Assembly (NCBI RefSeq): GCF_001514305.1
Contig: NZ_KQ949080.1
Location: 141,057 to 205,056 of the forward strand
Origin: Streptomyces dysideae
GTDB lineage: Bacteria > Actinomycetota > Actinomycetes > Streptomycetales > Streptomycetaceae
Direction: 5' to 3'
Length of the DNA stretch: 64,000 nucleotides
The translations under genes and the position numbers were made by a program. Positions 36,094 through 44,212 of the stretch are shown here, piece after piece; within the stretch, counting starts at the first letter, position 1, and the number at the start of each line of letters is the position of its first letter. The notes beneath the pieces were generated by a model, which had not been told where the DNA came from, searched no databases, and saw only the letters and a list, made by a program, of their open reading frames with translations.

Positions 36094-36996
36094 TCAGTTG
36101 GCGTCGGATCCGCGTACATCGGTGTCTTTGACGAGGTACGGCGCCAACGTCGCGGCCACAACAGAGGACCGTAGATAGGAGGCCACTCGGTGGAAGTCGA
36201 AGGGGGCGATGCTGTCCGTGAGATCGAGATCGACTCCCGGGAAGCGCCGCTTGAAGGGGCGAGGGACGGCGACGATGTCCCCGTGATCGGACAGGTTGAC
36301 CCACCGGCGCACCCCCGTGGGCCGTTCGCCGGTGTCGGCCAGCGGAGCCGGTGACAGGCGGTCGAAGACTCCGTGGCGGAGTGCGAGGGGGGAGCCGAGT
36401 GTCAGGAACAGGTCGACTTCGAGTTCCGGGTGGGCGTGGAGGGCCTCGTAGGCCACGACGCTTCCCAGGGAGTGGGCGAGGACCACGCGGGCGCCCGTCG
36501 AGGAGATAACGCCTGCGACCTCCTCTCGCGCCGCAACGCGGGCAGCGTCGTCCGGCCCGCCGAGATAGCGCGCCACGTCACGGAAGAAGGTGGCGATGAA
36601 CGCGCGGGTGAGGCGGCCGTCGAGGCTCAGACGCTCGGAGATCGCGGAGACGAGTTGCCGGAGCGGAACGGTCAGCCGTCCCTGAGCCGTTGCCGCTGGC
36701 GGAAGTCTCATGCCCAGGGACTCGTCCAGCGACTCCGCCCAGTGAGTGATGTCCTCGGCCAGGTGGGGATGCTCGCGCTCCAGCTGCTCGAAGTCCTCGG
36801 CACCTTGCGCGACGGGCCTGCCGAGGTGGAGATGGTGGGCGTAGTAGGCGTATGTGACAGGGACCTGCTCGGCGGCCGTGCCCAGTCCGGCGGCGAGGTC
36901 CTTGGCCCAGACGGCTGAGCGAGCGGTGACGATCTCGGCCGGTGAGAGGGCGGACCGGTAGTGGCCCACGCCGTGTACGGCCACAAAGGCGGTCAT
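36094..36996 (-). CDS. Alpha/beta hydrolase of caspase module A
   Basis: This 300-residue serine hydrolase begins MTAFVAVHGVGHYRSALSP (oxyanion HG). The nucleophile is in VLAHSLGSVVAYEAL (near residue 178), the Asp in WVNLSDHGDIVAV and the His in FDFHRVASYL. The set resembles lipase/esterase enzymes acting on lipids or acyl esters. Its ATG overlaps the stop of the caspase-NTPase-WD40 gene by 4 bp, so the two are coupled. A second hydrolase with the same motif order (46770-47624) also follows a caspase gene. The hydrolase may be an effector released or switched on by the caspase; this is inference. Confidence 0.8.
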   Translation of the reverse strand: MTAFVAVHGVGHYRSALSPAEIVTARSAVWAKDLAAGLGTAAEQVPVTYAYYAHHLHLGRPVAQGAEDFEQLEREHPHLAEDITHWAESLDESLGMRLPPAATAQGRLTVPLRQLVSAISERLSLDGRLTRAFIATFFRDVARYLGGPDDAARVAAREEVAGVISSTGARVVLAHSLGSVVAYEALHAHPELEVDLFLTLGSPLALRHGVFDRLSPAPLADTGERPTGVRRWVNLSDHGDIVAVPRPFKRRFPGVDLDLTDSIAPFDFHRVASYLRSSVVAATLAPYLVKDTDVRGSDAN

Positions 36997-39900
36997 CGGA
37001 TGCTTGTTCCTTGGTCGGGAGTCGGAATCGGGCGTGCCTGGAGCCGGTCGTGCGGTGTCATGTGGATGATGTCCGGGCCCACCCCGATGTACAGGGCGCC
37101 GTCGGGGGCAACGGCGATGGCGCACACGGTGTCCGGGAACCAGAAGACGTCGGCCTGGCTACCGCTTTTCAGGTCCCACAACCGCAGCGACCGGTCGAGT
37201 CCGCCGGTGTAGAGGTGCGGGTGTCCGTCGATCAGGACCGGGAGTGCGGCGAAGACGGCACGAGTGTGGCCGGTCAGCGTGAACGTCCGGGTGGCGTCGA
37301 GTGCGGTGACACGAACCTCGCCGCGGTCGTCACCGCTGACGACGTGCGGCTGCCCGTCGAGGTCGACGACGGCGACGGTGTGGACGGCGACAGGATGCTC
37401 GGTGACGAGCTGCGGCAGGGGCGGGCCCAGCACGCGTGCGGACCGGACGTGACCGGAACGGTATCCGGCGACGGCGTGGGTGGCGGAGGCCGCCAGGCAT
37501 GTCGCGGCCATGGGAACAGGGACTGTCCTCCCTCCCCATTCGTGGATGGTCCTGGCCTCGGTCGGTGCGAGCAGGACGCGCTCCGGTTCTCCTCTCCACG
37601 CCGGGTCCGTCATGTCGACGTCGGGCCAGCGCGACATCCGGTCCAGATGATCGGCGGTGGCTATCGCCACCTCACCTCGGGCGGAGGCATAGACGATGTG
37701 CCGGGCCCCCTCGATGGTGATGGTGACGATTGCGGTGGCACCAGGGCCTTCGCCCAGGTCGCGCCGTTCCAGATGCTTCTCGGTCGTGTTCGTGTCCCAC
37801 AAAGCGACCCCGTCGTGTGCGCACGAGGCGACGATCCGCGGATGTTCGCCGGCCGTCAGGACCGCGATGCCGGTGGCTTGGTCCGGCAACGGGAAGTCCG
37901 TGTGGTGCAGCAGGGTGATCCGCTGCCCGACCGCACCGTCCGCGGTCCACAGAGCCATGCTTCCGTCCTCGCTGCAGGAGACCAGTCGTCCGTCGGGAAG
38001 CACCGTCAGATCATTGATGGCGTGGGTGTGCCCGGGGTGGCGTTGAGGCACCTCGCCCCCGGCCGCGTCCGAGACGCGGACGGTACCGCCGTTGCTCGCC
38101 GTGAGGATTCGAGTCCGGTGCGGTTCGGACACGACCGCGACTCGGGTGATCGCAGTGGTGTGGCTGACGACCTGACGTGCACTGCCGCTGCCGTCCAGCG
38201 GATGCAGCTGCGCGACACCGTCCTCGCCCGCGCTGAGGAGGTACACGGATCCGTCCAGCGACGCGGCGGTGAGATCGGAGACGGTGTCGGCATGAGGACG
38301 ATCCTCGTTGAGGAGTTCGAGGTACTCGTCACTGCCGATCCACACGATTCCGTCCCGATCACCCGCGACCGGCTCGGGACCGTGTCCCAGATCGAGATAG
38401 CGGTAGCACGACAGCCGCTCCCAGTTGGTGTGCGGCAGCTCGACCTCCTCGCCGTGGACGGTCAGGACCTTGACCCAGTTGTCGTAGCAGGCCACGACGC
38501 AGTCGCCGATGCCGTCGACGGAGACGCGGGACAGGTGCCACACATGGCCGTTGATGGCGGACAGGTGCGTGGTGGCGAGCGGGGCTCCGGTGGCGAGTTC
38601 CCAGTAGTGGATCACCTGGTCCTCGCCCGCGCTGGCCACTGCGGGGACCCCGTTGTAGCGCACGCCCACCATGGACCAGATCGGACCCGTATGGGCCGGG
38701 GCGGTCCACAGGAGACGTCCCGTGGCCAGGTCCCATCCCCGTAGCTCGCCGCTGTCGCAGCCAGTCACGGCGAGTTGGCGGCCGTCGGCTTTCCCGGCCA
38801 CTACGCCTCCTACCGGAGCACCGTGGTTCCCGAGTTCGAGCGTCGTCGTCGCGGAGTCCAGGTCCCACAGCCGAGCCGTTCCGTCCTGACCAGCTGTCAA
38901 GGCGTGGGGACGGCCGTACATCTCAAGGGTTGTCAGGTCCCAGATCCTGCCGCGGTGCCCGGTCAGTGTCGTCAGGAGGTTGGTGTGCAGCGACCGGCCG
39001 GCGGTCCAGGCGATGTGACGGCCGGTGTCCTGCGTGAGGTCTGCCGCGAGCTGCCATTTCTGATGCCGGGCCGCGTCAACAGCCAGGATGTCGCGCCGCT
39101 GTCCGGGCGGACCGTCGTGGTGGACTCCGTACGAGGTCAGATAGACCGTTCCGTGAGGGCCGTGTTCACCGTGGTAGAGCTCCTGGGCCAGGGGGGCCGG
39201 GTCCGCGTGAACGAGGTATTCGCTGTCCTGGAGGAGTTCGTCGAGCCTGCCGGCAAGGACGCTGTGACGCGCCGCGTGCCGCAGCAGATACGGCTCGGCG
39301 GTCGCCCACCGGCGGCGGCCGGAGCCGCTTGTGCGCACCGTCGCGAGCAGGCGATCCCAGACCGTGGTCGCGTCCAGGACAGGACGTTCGCGGAGCCGGT
39401 CGGCCAGCCCTTGATGGAAGAGCCGGTAGAGCGGAGCGCCTTCACGATCGACGTTGCGGCGTATGTAGAAACGCGCGGCCCGAAGCAGATCGGCGGTGGG
39501 TGCCCGGTCCTCCCCGACCGGCCCCGGATCGGGGTTCGCGACCTGGGCGAGAAGGTCCTCCGGCATTCCCGCGCCCTCCGCCCAGGCCAGCGCGGCCAGC
39601 AGCTCGTGCAGGCCCGGTCGGGGGTCAAGACGGAGATGGAGGTCGAGGACCGCGTCGAGCGTACGGGGCACCTCACTGCCCAGGCGCTCGGCCTGCTCGG
39701 TCGTCGCCGGCGGTGGCATCTGTTCCTGGAGGAGTCTCAGATAGAGCCCGGCGACAAGGAACTCGCCCCACTCGCGTGACCCGTTCAACAAGGTGTCGGC
39801 CAGCGCGCCGCCCAGGCTCTCGGATGCCGCGAGTGAGCACCACGGCGATACGCCGGGGAGCAGCGGCCGCAGTACCCGCAGAACGAACTGGGTCAGGTCC

Positions 39901-41351
39901 TTGCGCAGTCGCAGGGGCGACACCTTGTCCAGGTCGATCAGTCCGTCGCAGGCACGGGCCGCATCGATGAGCGGCCGTGGTGCCGCTTCCGGACGCGTCG
40001 CGACGAGCATCCTGCACAGCGGTCCCCCGTCCGACCGCCGAATGGATGCCAAGGGCAGCAGCACGGCGCTGACCAGATCGGCCGGGTGCTCGGCCTCGTC
40101 CACCGCGTCCATGACGAGACAGGGCGGAACGGGCTTGGCCCGCAGTGCCGTGACCAACCGGTCCGTTGTCCACGTCGTCGCGTCGCCGGGAGAACTGAGC
40201 TCCCACTGAGTGGCGAGCGAGGTGAGGATCTCCGGGACACCGTGCCGTCGCGCGTGCACGATCGCGAGTTCGTCGGTGGTCTCGTGAATGTCGCCGCCCG
40301 ACGGCCGCCACAACTGCTCGGTGGTCTCGTGCAGCGCCGGATGCGCGGCGCACACGAAGGTGCCGATCAGAGCGGATTTGCCGACCCCCGGTACGCCGGT
40401 GACCACACGTAACGAGGGTCCACGGCCATCCAACCAGCCTGCCAGCTCACGGAGTTCGTCACTCCGTCCGGTGAAGGACGGAGCGCCGAGGTTGCCGAAG
40501 GCGCTGTCGGCACCATGCGCCCGGATCACGAAGTGGCGGGCGTCGGCCACTTCGTCGAGGAGGGTGAACACAGCAGGATCCACGCCGGTGAGCCTGCGCG
40601 CGCCGGCCGGTTCGTACTGGGGGTTGGCGAAGAACCTCAGATGCGACAGGTCTGCACCGAGCGCGGCCAATGGCTGCTCGACGGATTGTGGATTCACGGA
40701 TGTGCTCCGCGATTCCACATGGAGGGCCACCTCACGGCAGAACCGGGCGATCGGGATGTACGGCACCGATGGGTCGAGCTTCAGGTTCCCGGAGGCGAAG
40801 CCGCGAAGCACCTCGTCGACGGCGGTGCTCAGGCGGCCGTCATAGGCCTCCTCCTTCGACTGGCAGGCGGCGAGCACCCAGACACGGCGGCGCTCCGGCC
40901 GGACCAGCGACCGCAGATGCTCGGTCACCACGGCGCCGGCATGGCACAGATCGAGGATCAGCAGAACGGCCGGATCCCCGCTGCCCTCCGTGTCCTGGTT
41001 CTCCGCCATGTTGACCCAACGGGCCAGCTCCTCGGTGAGGCGACCGTCCCCGCCCACCGCCTGGATGCCGTGACCGTTGCGGGTCGGGGCTCCGTGTGCG
41101 AGGAGATGGATGACGGTGAAGTCGGCCTCGCTGCTCACGGCCTGCGTCAGGGCGCCGCCCAGCGCGGCCGCGGTGGACGCGGGGTCACGATCGGGCTCCA
41201 AGAGGACATAGGCGTACTCCTTCTCCAGCGCCGTGCGCACCCGTTGCGCGCACGGCGCCGCGAAGGTCAGTTGCTGCCACGGTGGGGGTGAGTCGTCAGC
41301 GGGGTCCGCGGCAGGTCCTTCGACGCCCACCACCAACGCCTGACGCCGCAT
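36993..41351 (-). CDS. Caspase-like protease fused to STAND-type NTPase and WD40 repeats (module A)
   Basis: The 1452-residue protein joins three units. Residues 1-250 are a C14 caspase-like domain with His86 in IHLLAHGAP and Cys136 in LILDLCHAG. Residues about 310-750 are a P-loop NTPase: a linker SFTGRSDELRELAGWLDGRG, Walker A TGVPGVGKSALIG and Walker B CLVMDAVDEAE. Residues about 790-1430 are WD40 repeats (LTAGQDGTARLWDLDSATTT, VASAGEDQVIHYWELATGAP, SCSEDGSMALWTADG, YTGGLDRSLRLWDLKSG). This is the layout of sensor-type immunity or signalling proteins: repeats sense, NTPase oligomerises, protease acts. The ATG at 41351 follows GGGGGACGCGTC. Confidence 0.88.
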   Translation of the reverse strand: MRRQALVVGVEGPAADPADDSPPPWQQLTFAAPCAQRVRTALEKEYAYVLLEPDRDPASTAAALGGALTQAVSSEADFTVIHLLAHGAPTRNGHGIQAVGGDGRLTEELARWVNMAENQDTEGSGDPAVLLILDLCHAGAVVTEHLRSLVRPERRRVWVLAACQSKEEAYDGRLSTAVDEVLRGFASGNLKLDPSVPYIPIARFCREVALHVESRSTSVNPQSVEQPLAALGADLSHLRFFANPQYEPAGARRLTGVDPAVFTLLDEVADARHFVIRAHGADSAFGNLGAPSFTGRSDELRELAGWLDGRGPSLRVVTGVPGVGKSALIGTFVCAAHPALHETTEQLWRPSGGDIHETTDELAIVHARRHGVPEILTSLATQWELSSPGDATTWTTDRLVTALRAKPVPPCLVMDAVDEAEHPADLVSAVLLPLASIRRSDGGPLCRMLVATRPEAAPRPLIDAARACDGLIDLDKVSPLRLRKDLTQFVLRVLRPLLPGVSPWCSLAASESLGGALADTLLNGSREWGEFLVAGLYLRLLQEQMPPPATTEQAERLGSEVPRTLDAVLDLHLRLDPRPGLHELLAALAWAEGAGMPEDLLAQVANPDPGPVGEDRAPTADLLRAARFYIRRNVDREGAPLYRLFHQGLADRLRERPVLDATTVWDRLLATVRTSGSGRRRWATAEPYLLRHAARHSVLAGRLDELLQDSEYLVHADPAPLAQELYHGEHGPHGTVYLTSYGVHHDGPPGQRRDILAVDAARHQKWQLAADLTQDTGRHIAWTAGRSLHTNLLTTLTGHRGRIWDLTTLEMYGRPHALTAGQDGTARLWDLDSATTTLELGNHGAPVGGVVAGKADGRQLAVTGCDSGELRGWDLATGRLLWTAPAHTGPIWSMVGVRYNGVPAVASAGEDQVIHYWELATGAPLATTHLSAINGHVWHLSRVSVDGIGDCVVACYDNWVKVLTVHGEEVELPHTNWERLSCYRYLDLGHGPEPVAGDRDGIVWIGSDEYLELLNEDRPHADTVSDLTAASLDGSVYLLSAGEDGVAQLHPLDGSGSARQVVSHTTAITRVAVVSEPHRTRILTASNGGTVRVSDAAGGEVPQRHPGHTHAINDLTVLPDGRLVSCSEDGSMALWTADGAVGQRITLLHHTDFPLPDQATGIAVLTAGEHPRIVASCAHDGVALWDTNTTEKHLERRDLGEGPGATAIVTITIEGARHIVYASARGEVAIATADHLDRMSRWPDVDMTDPAWRGEPERVLLAPTEARTIHEWGGRTVPVPMAATCLAASATHAVAGYRSGHVRSARVLGPPLPQLVTEHPVAVHTVAVVDLDGQPHVVSGDDRGEVRVTALDATRTFTLTGHTRAVFAALPVLIDGHPHLYTGGLDRSLRLWDLKSGSQADVFWFPDTVCAIAVAPDGALYIGVGPDIIHMTPHDRLQARPIPTPDQGTSIR

Positions 41352-41595
41352 GACGCGTCCCCCGTCCCCGTGAACTCCCATGAACTTTCGATGCATTGTG
41401 CCAGTCGACGGCCGGTGCCGAGCCGGGCTCCAGCAACGCCGGATCATGTCGGCGAGCGGAGACAGAGCATCACGCAGACCCGCTGAACGGCCTGCCGTTG
41501 AGCCGCCCGAGGGGCCGGCCTCCGGGAAGTCCGCTTGGGGCGGTTCGGCCGTCACCTGAAGCTTTGTAATACGCGTGGCGTCATACGCTACCGAT

Positions 41596-41820
41596 ATGGC
41601 GCAGGTACGGATCAGCATCAGTCTGGAGAAGGCACAGGCCGAGCGGATCAGGCAGCATGCGGAGCGGGCAGGTATGGACGTCTCGGCGTACCTGGTGCAC
41701 GCGGCGACGCGGCAGGTGGTCGACAGCGATGCCATAGAGGAGCAGTTCGCGGGGGTGGACGCGCTGATCGCGCGGGCGGAAGAAGAGGCTGGTGCGATCG
41801 TTCACGTCGTCCCGGTGTGA
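41596..41820 (+). CDS. Orphan ribbon-helix-helix antitoxin-like protein
   Basis: The 74-residue product (MAQVRISISLEKAQAERIRQ, then MDVSAYLVHAATRQV) has an N-terminal beta strand and two helices typical of RHH antitoxins paired with PIN toxins in Streptomyces. No toxin gene follows: the next sequence is the msrB remnant. Upstream, TAATACGCG and TCATACGCT are spaced as a possible autoregulatory site. It may be a leftover of a toxin-antitoxin module. Confidence 0.65.
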   Translation: MAQVRISISLEKAQAERIRQHAERAGMDVSAYLVHAATRQVVDSDAIEEQFAGVDALIARAEEEAGAIVHVVPV

Positions 41821-41868
41821 GCGTGGCGGAGGTGAACTCCTGTGGCTTCCGGGGGGTGACGAGTCACG

Positions 41869-42057
41869 GCACGCAACTCAGATGCAGTGGAACTTCTGGA
41901 AGACCGTTCCCATGGGATGGTGCGGACAGAGGTTCGTTGTGCGAGGTGCGGCTCCCACCTCGGACACTTTTTCGAGGGGGGGAGTTGCGGTACGCCGACG
42001 GATCAGCGGTACCGCATCAACTCGATCTCTTTGCGGTTGACGCCCGACAAGGAATGG
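41869..42057 (+). pseudogene. msrB 3'-half remnant
   Basis: From GCACGCAACTC onwards this matches msrB 35806-35994 codon by codon: [20 protein letters not shown], then [15 protein letters not shown] and [18 protein letters not shown]. The catalytic Cys codon has become Arg (RYRIN), GYP is lost, and the stop is TGG. Protein identity is about 85% over 62 residues while many third codon positions differ, so the two copies are not a recent local duplication. The 5' half is absent. Confidence 0.88.
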
Positions 42058-42198
42058 CATGGCAGTCAGTTGTTCTGTTCGGGTGACATTGAGGGCTTGA
42101 CCTGGATTCGAGTCTGCGGCGGGAGTCGCGGGCGAAGGCTGCTCGCACTGTACCCGGCGTACAGCCCGACTCGTCTGCCGCTACCTGCGGCTTTGCCT

Positions 42199-42236
42199 CG
42201 GAGAGGGCCTCTGATCTGGGACGGAGGCCCTTTCCG
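42199..42236. terminator. Hairpin terminator candidate
   Basis: CGGAGAGGGCCTC and GAGGCCCTTTCCG pair over about 12 bp with an 11-12 nt loop and one mismatch. It follows the msrB remnant and may be its old terminator. Confidence 0.5.
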
Positions 42237-42266
42237 ATCTTTCACGGGCTTGCCGCGTTAGGCGGC

Positions 42267-42322
42267 GAAAAGTCCCTCGGAAGTCTCTCGGACAGCGCTG
42301 AAAGTCCCTGAAAAGTCCCTGG
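42267..42322. repeat. Four short direct repeats, consensus GAAAAGTCCCTSG
   Basis: GAAAAGTCCCTCG (42267), GAAGTCTCTCG (42280), GAAAGTCCCT (42300) and GAAAAGTCCCTGG (42310) follow in one orientation, with GACAGCGCT between the second and third. They lie about 200 bp past the msrB remnant and could be protein-binding iterons. Confidence 0.5.
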
Positions 42323-42659
42323 AGCGGAGGGGCGGATGACGCCTCTGAGCTGGGGGTCGATGGGACATCACGCTGTCGCTCTACCCCGCAGTTGACCGAA
42401 GCGAGCGTCACGGCCTTGCCGCCTACTGGCGGTTTGCTCGTCTATGCCACCGGCTGGACCGCCGGCGGTGCGCAGGGCCGGCGCGGCATCGTCTCGGGCT
42501 CGGCGCAGTCTGCTGCCCCGGACAGCGGCGGGTGGTCCGACTCGGCTCATGTGAGCGGCGTCTGGAAAGGTTCAGAGATTCGGGCTGCGGTGAGGATGGT
42601 TGCGCCTCTACCGTGGGTCAGTCGAAATGAGACCGGGAACGTGTAGTCGAGGAGACGCC

Positions 42660-43064
42660 TTGGATCCGGTATCGGTGGGAGTGTTGGCGGCGCTGGCAGG
42701 CGGGGCCGGGGGCGAGCTGGGGCGGCAGGCATGGGCGACGCTGAGTGAGTTGGTGCGGAGACCGTTCGGCAGGCAGGCGGGAGCCCCGGCACCCGGGGAG
42801 GCCGAGTTGGTGGCGCTGGGCGAGGCGCCAGCCGAACCGGCACGGGCAGAAGCGTTGAGTGGTGCCCTCGCCGCGCGGGCGGCCGTTGACCCGGAGTTCG
42901 CTGCCGCGCTGGACTCGTGGCGTGGCCGGATTCCAGCGTTGGCTGAGGGCTCGGTGACCAACACAGTCAGTGGCGGTACCCAGTATGGTCCGGTGGTCCA
43001 GGGTCGGGACTTCTCCGGCATCACCTTCAACAGTCCTGCAGTTCCCCCCGTGCGGGAGAGTTGA
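42660..43064 (+). CDS. Small adaptor-like protein with C-terminal VVQ beta motif
   Basis: The TTG at 42660 has GAGGAG 6 nt upstream. The 134-residue product starts [20 protein letters not shown], an amphipathic or membrane-seeking helix, continues with a helical segment (LSGALAARAAVDPEFAAALD), and ends NTVSGGTQYGPVVQGRDFSG followed by ITF. The GPVVQGRDFSGITF stretch resembles RDVVQAGSVTGDIHF in the NB-ARC protein at 44213. Proteins of this layout occur beside NTPases in actinobacterial conflict loci, from memory; a docking role is inferred. Confidence 0.65.
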   Translation: MDPVSVGVLAALAGGAGGELGRQAWATLSELVRRPFGRQAGAPAPGEAELVALGEAPAEPARAEALSGALAARAAVDPEFAAALDSWRGRIPALAEGSVTNTVSGGTQYGPVVQGRDFSGITFNSPAVPPVRES

Positions 43065-43308
43065 AGGCTTCGGTCGACCCTTGCGACGTCCCGGGCGGCC
43101 CCGGTTCGGATGCCGTCGACGCAGGGGGTTGCGTCCCATCATCTGTATGACTCGGATCACCCGTGCGGTATTGAGCGGTAGCTCGGGACGTCCGCGCGTC
43201 CGCTGGGGGAGTGCTGCGTGAACTGGCGGTTTTCCTGATGTACGCATCCAGGTGGGCCCGGTATCGTTGAGGACACTGTCAGTGATGTTGTGGATACTGG
43301 AGGCAGTC

Positions 43309-43578
43309 GTGGCCCGCGCATGGGAAGCCGATCCGTCTGCGTTATTCGTCAAGCGCCTCGGTAAGTCGGCGGCGGAGCTGGGCAACTCCAAGGACGACGA
43401 CGAGTGCCCGGACATCTGGCAGCTGAGCAACGGTGACGTTGCCGTGATCGGCCGCGATCTCACCGCGCACTACCGGTCGCGCCTGCCGAGCGAGGTGAAC
43501 CTGGGGCCGGACGAGCGGTTGGTCGTCATCCCGGGCAACATGCTGAGTGCGGCGAAGGTGGACATTCCCGATGCTTGA
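43309..43578 (+). CDS. Small conserved protein paired with DUF6879
   Basis: The GTG at 43309 follows GGAGGCAGTC. The 89-residue product contains WEADPSALFVKRLGKSAAEL, DECPDIWQLSNGDVAVIGRD and RLVVIPGNMLSAAKVDIPDA. It overlaps the following DUF6879 gene by 8 bp, a pairing that recurs in Streptomyces as far as I recall. No function is known to me. Confidence 0.72.
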   Translation: MARAWEADPSALFVKRLGKSAAELGNSKDDDECPDIWQLSNGDVAVIGRDLTAHYRSRLPSEVNLGPDERLVVIPGNMLSAAKVDIPDA

Positions 43579-44194
43579 TCTCCTCGCTCCTGGGCTCCCG
43601 GACGAGCTAGGTGAGCGGCTCACACGCCAGGACTACAAGCGGGACTTCCGGGAGCGGCGCGCCGCGATCCGCGATGGGGAGTCCTGGAAACTGGAGCGGT
43701 TGCAGCACTTCGAAGAGACGAACGACGACAGTCGGGAGGCGCTGCGTCAGGGGGACTGGCCAGCAGTGTTGCGGCTGTTCGAGGCCGACCGTGACGCCTT
43801 GGTTCGAAGGGCCAGGGATGAAGTGTCGCGGGGGGCGGTCTTTCATCGTATTCGTGTGGTTGAGGAGCCGCTGACGCCGTATGTGCAGTGGGAGCTGCAC
43901 TGGCTACGACTGAGCGCGGAATGCGGGCATTCCGTTCGCGTCCTGCCTGCTTCCGCGGTCGCCGCCGCGGAGGGCGATGCGCTGCTGCCGGAGTTGAACC
44001 TTCTGGACAGTCGGGTTCTCTACCATGTGCTGTACACCGCTGCCGGTCAACCGGACGGGGCGATTCGCTTCACCGATCCCAGCACCGTGAGGAACTGGGC
44101 GGAGTATCTGCAGGAACTGTACGCGGCTGCGGAGGATGTCCAGGCGTACTTCGGCCGTGCCGTGGCCGACCTGCCTCCGCCGCCCGCGGCCTGA
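43571..44194 (+). CDS. DUF6879 family protein
   Basis: The 207-residue protein (MLDLLAPGLPDELGERLTRQ) has an RVVEEPLTPYVQWELHWLRL section and a NLLDSRVLYHVLYTAAGQPD section characteristic of DUF6879. It is soluble and of unknown function. Members often lie next to XRE-type regulators or signalling ATPases; here the NB-ARC/TPR gene starts 19 bp downstream, so these genes may form one unit. Confidence 0.78.
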   Translation: MLDLLAPGLPDELGERLTRQDYKRDFRERRAAIRDGESWKLERLQHFEETNDDSREALRQGDWPAVLRLFEADRDALVRRARDEVSRGAVFHRIRVVEEPLTPYVQWELHWLRLSAECGHSVRVLPASAVAAAEGDALLPELNLLDSRVLYHVLYTAAGQPDGAIRFTDPSTVRNWAEYLQELYAAAEDVQAYFGRAVADLPPPPAA

Positions 44195-44212
44195 CAGGGC
44201 GCATCGATCGAC

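Larger units (their letters stand above)
42058..42659. other. Gene-free stretch at the island junction
   Basis: About 600 bp without a convincing gene. It holds a hairpin (42199-42236) and a cluster of short repeats (42267-42322). The frame 42392-42646 is open but has no recognisable domain and a poor start, so it is not called. Confidence 0.5.

Noticed and set aside
36942..41291. Several open frames on the plus strand opposite the WD40 and caspase coding region.
   Set aside because: Low-information Gly/Arg/Val-rich translations; the minus-strand product has clear repeats and catalytic motifs.
42392..42646. Possible 84-codon gene at the island junction.
   Set aside because: No ribosome binding site, no domain, and it ends just before the supported gene at 42660.
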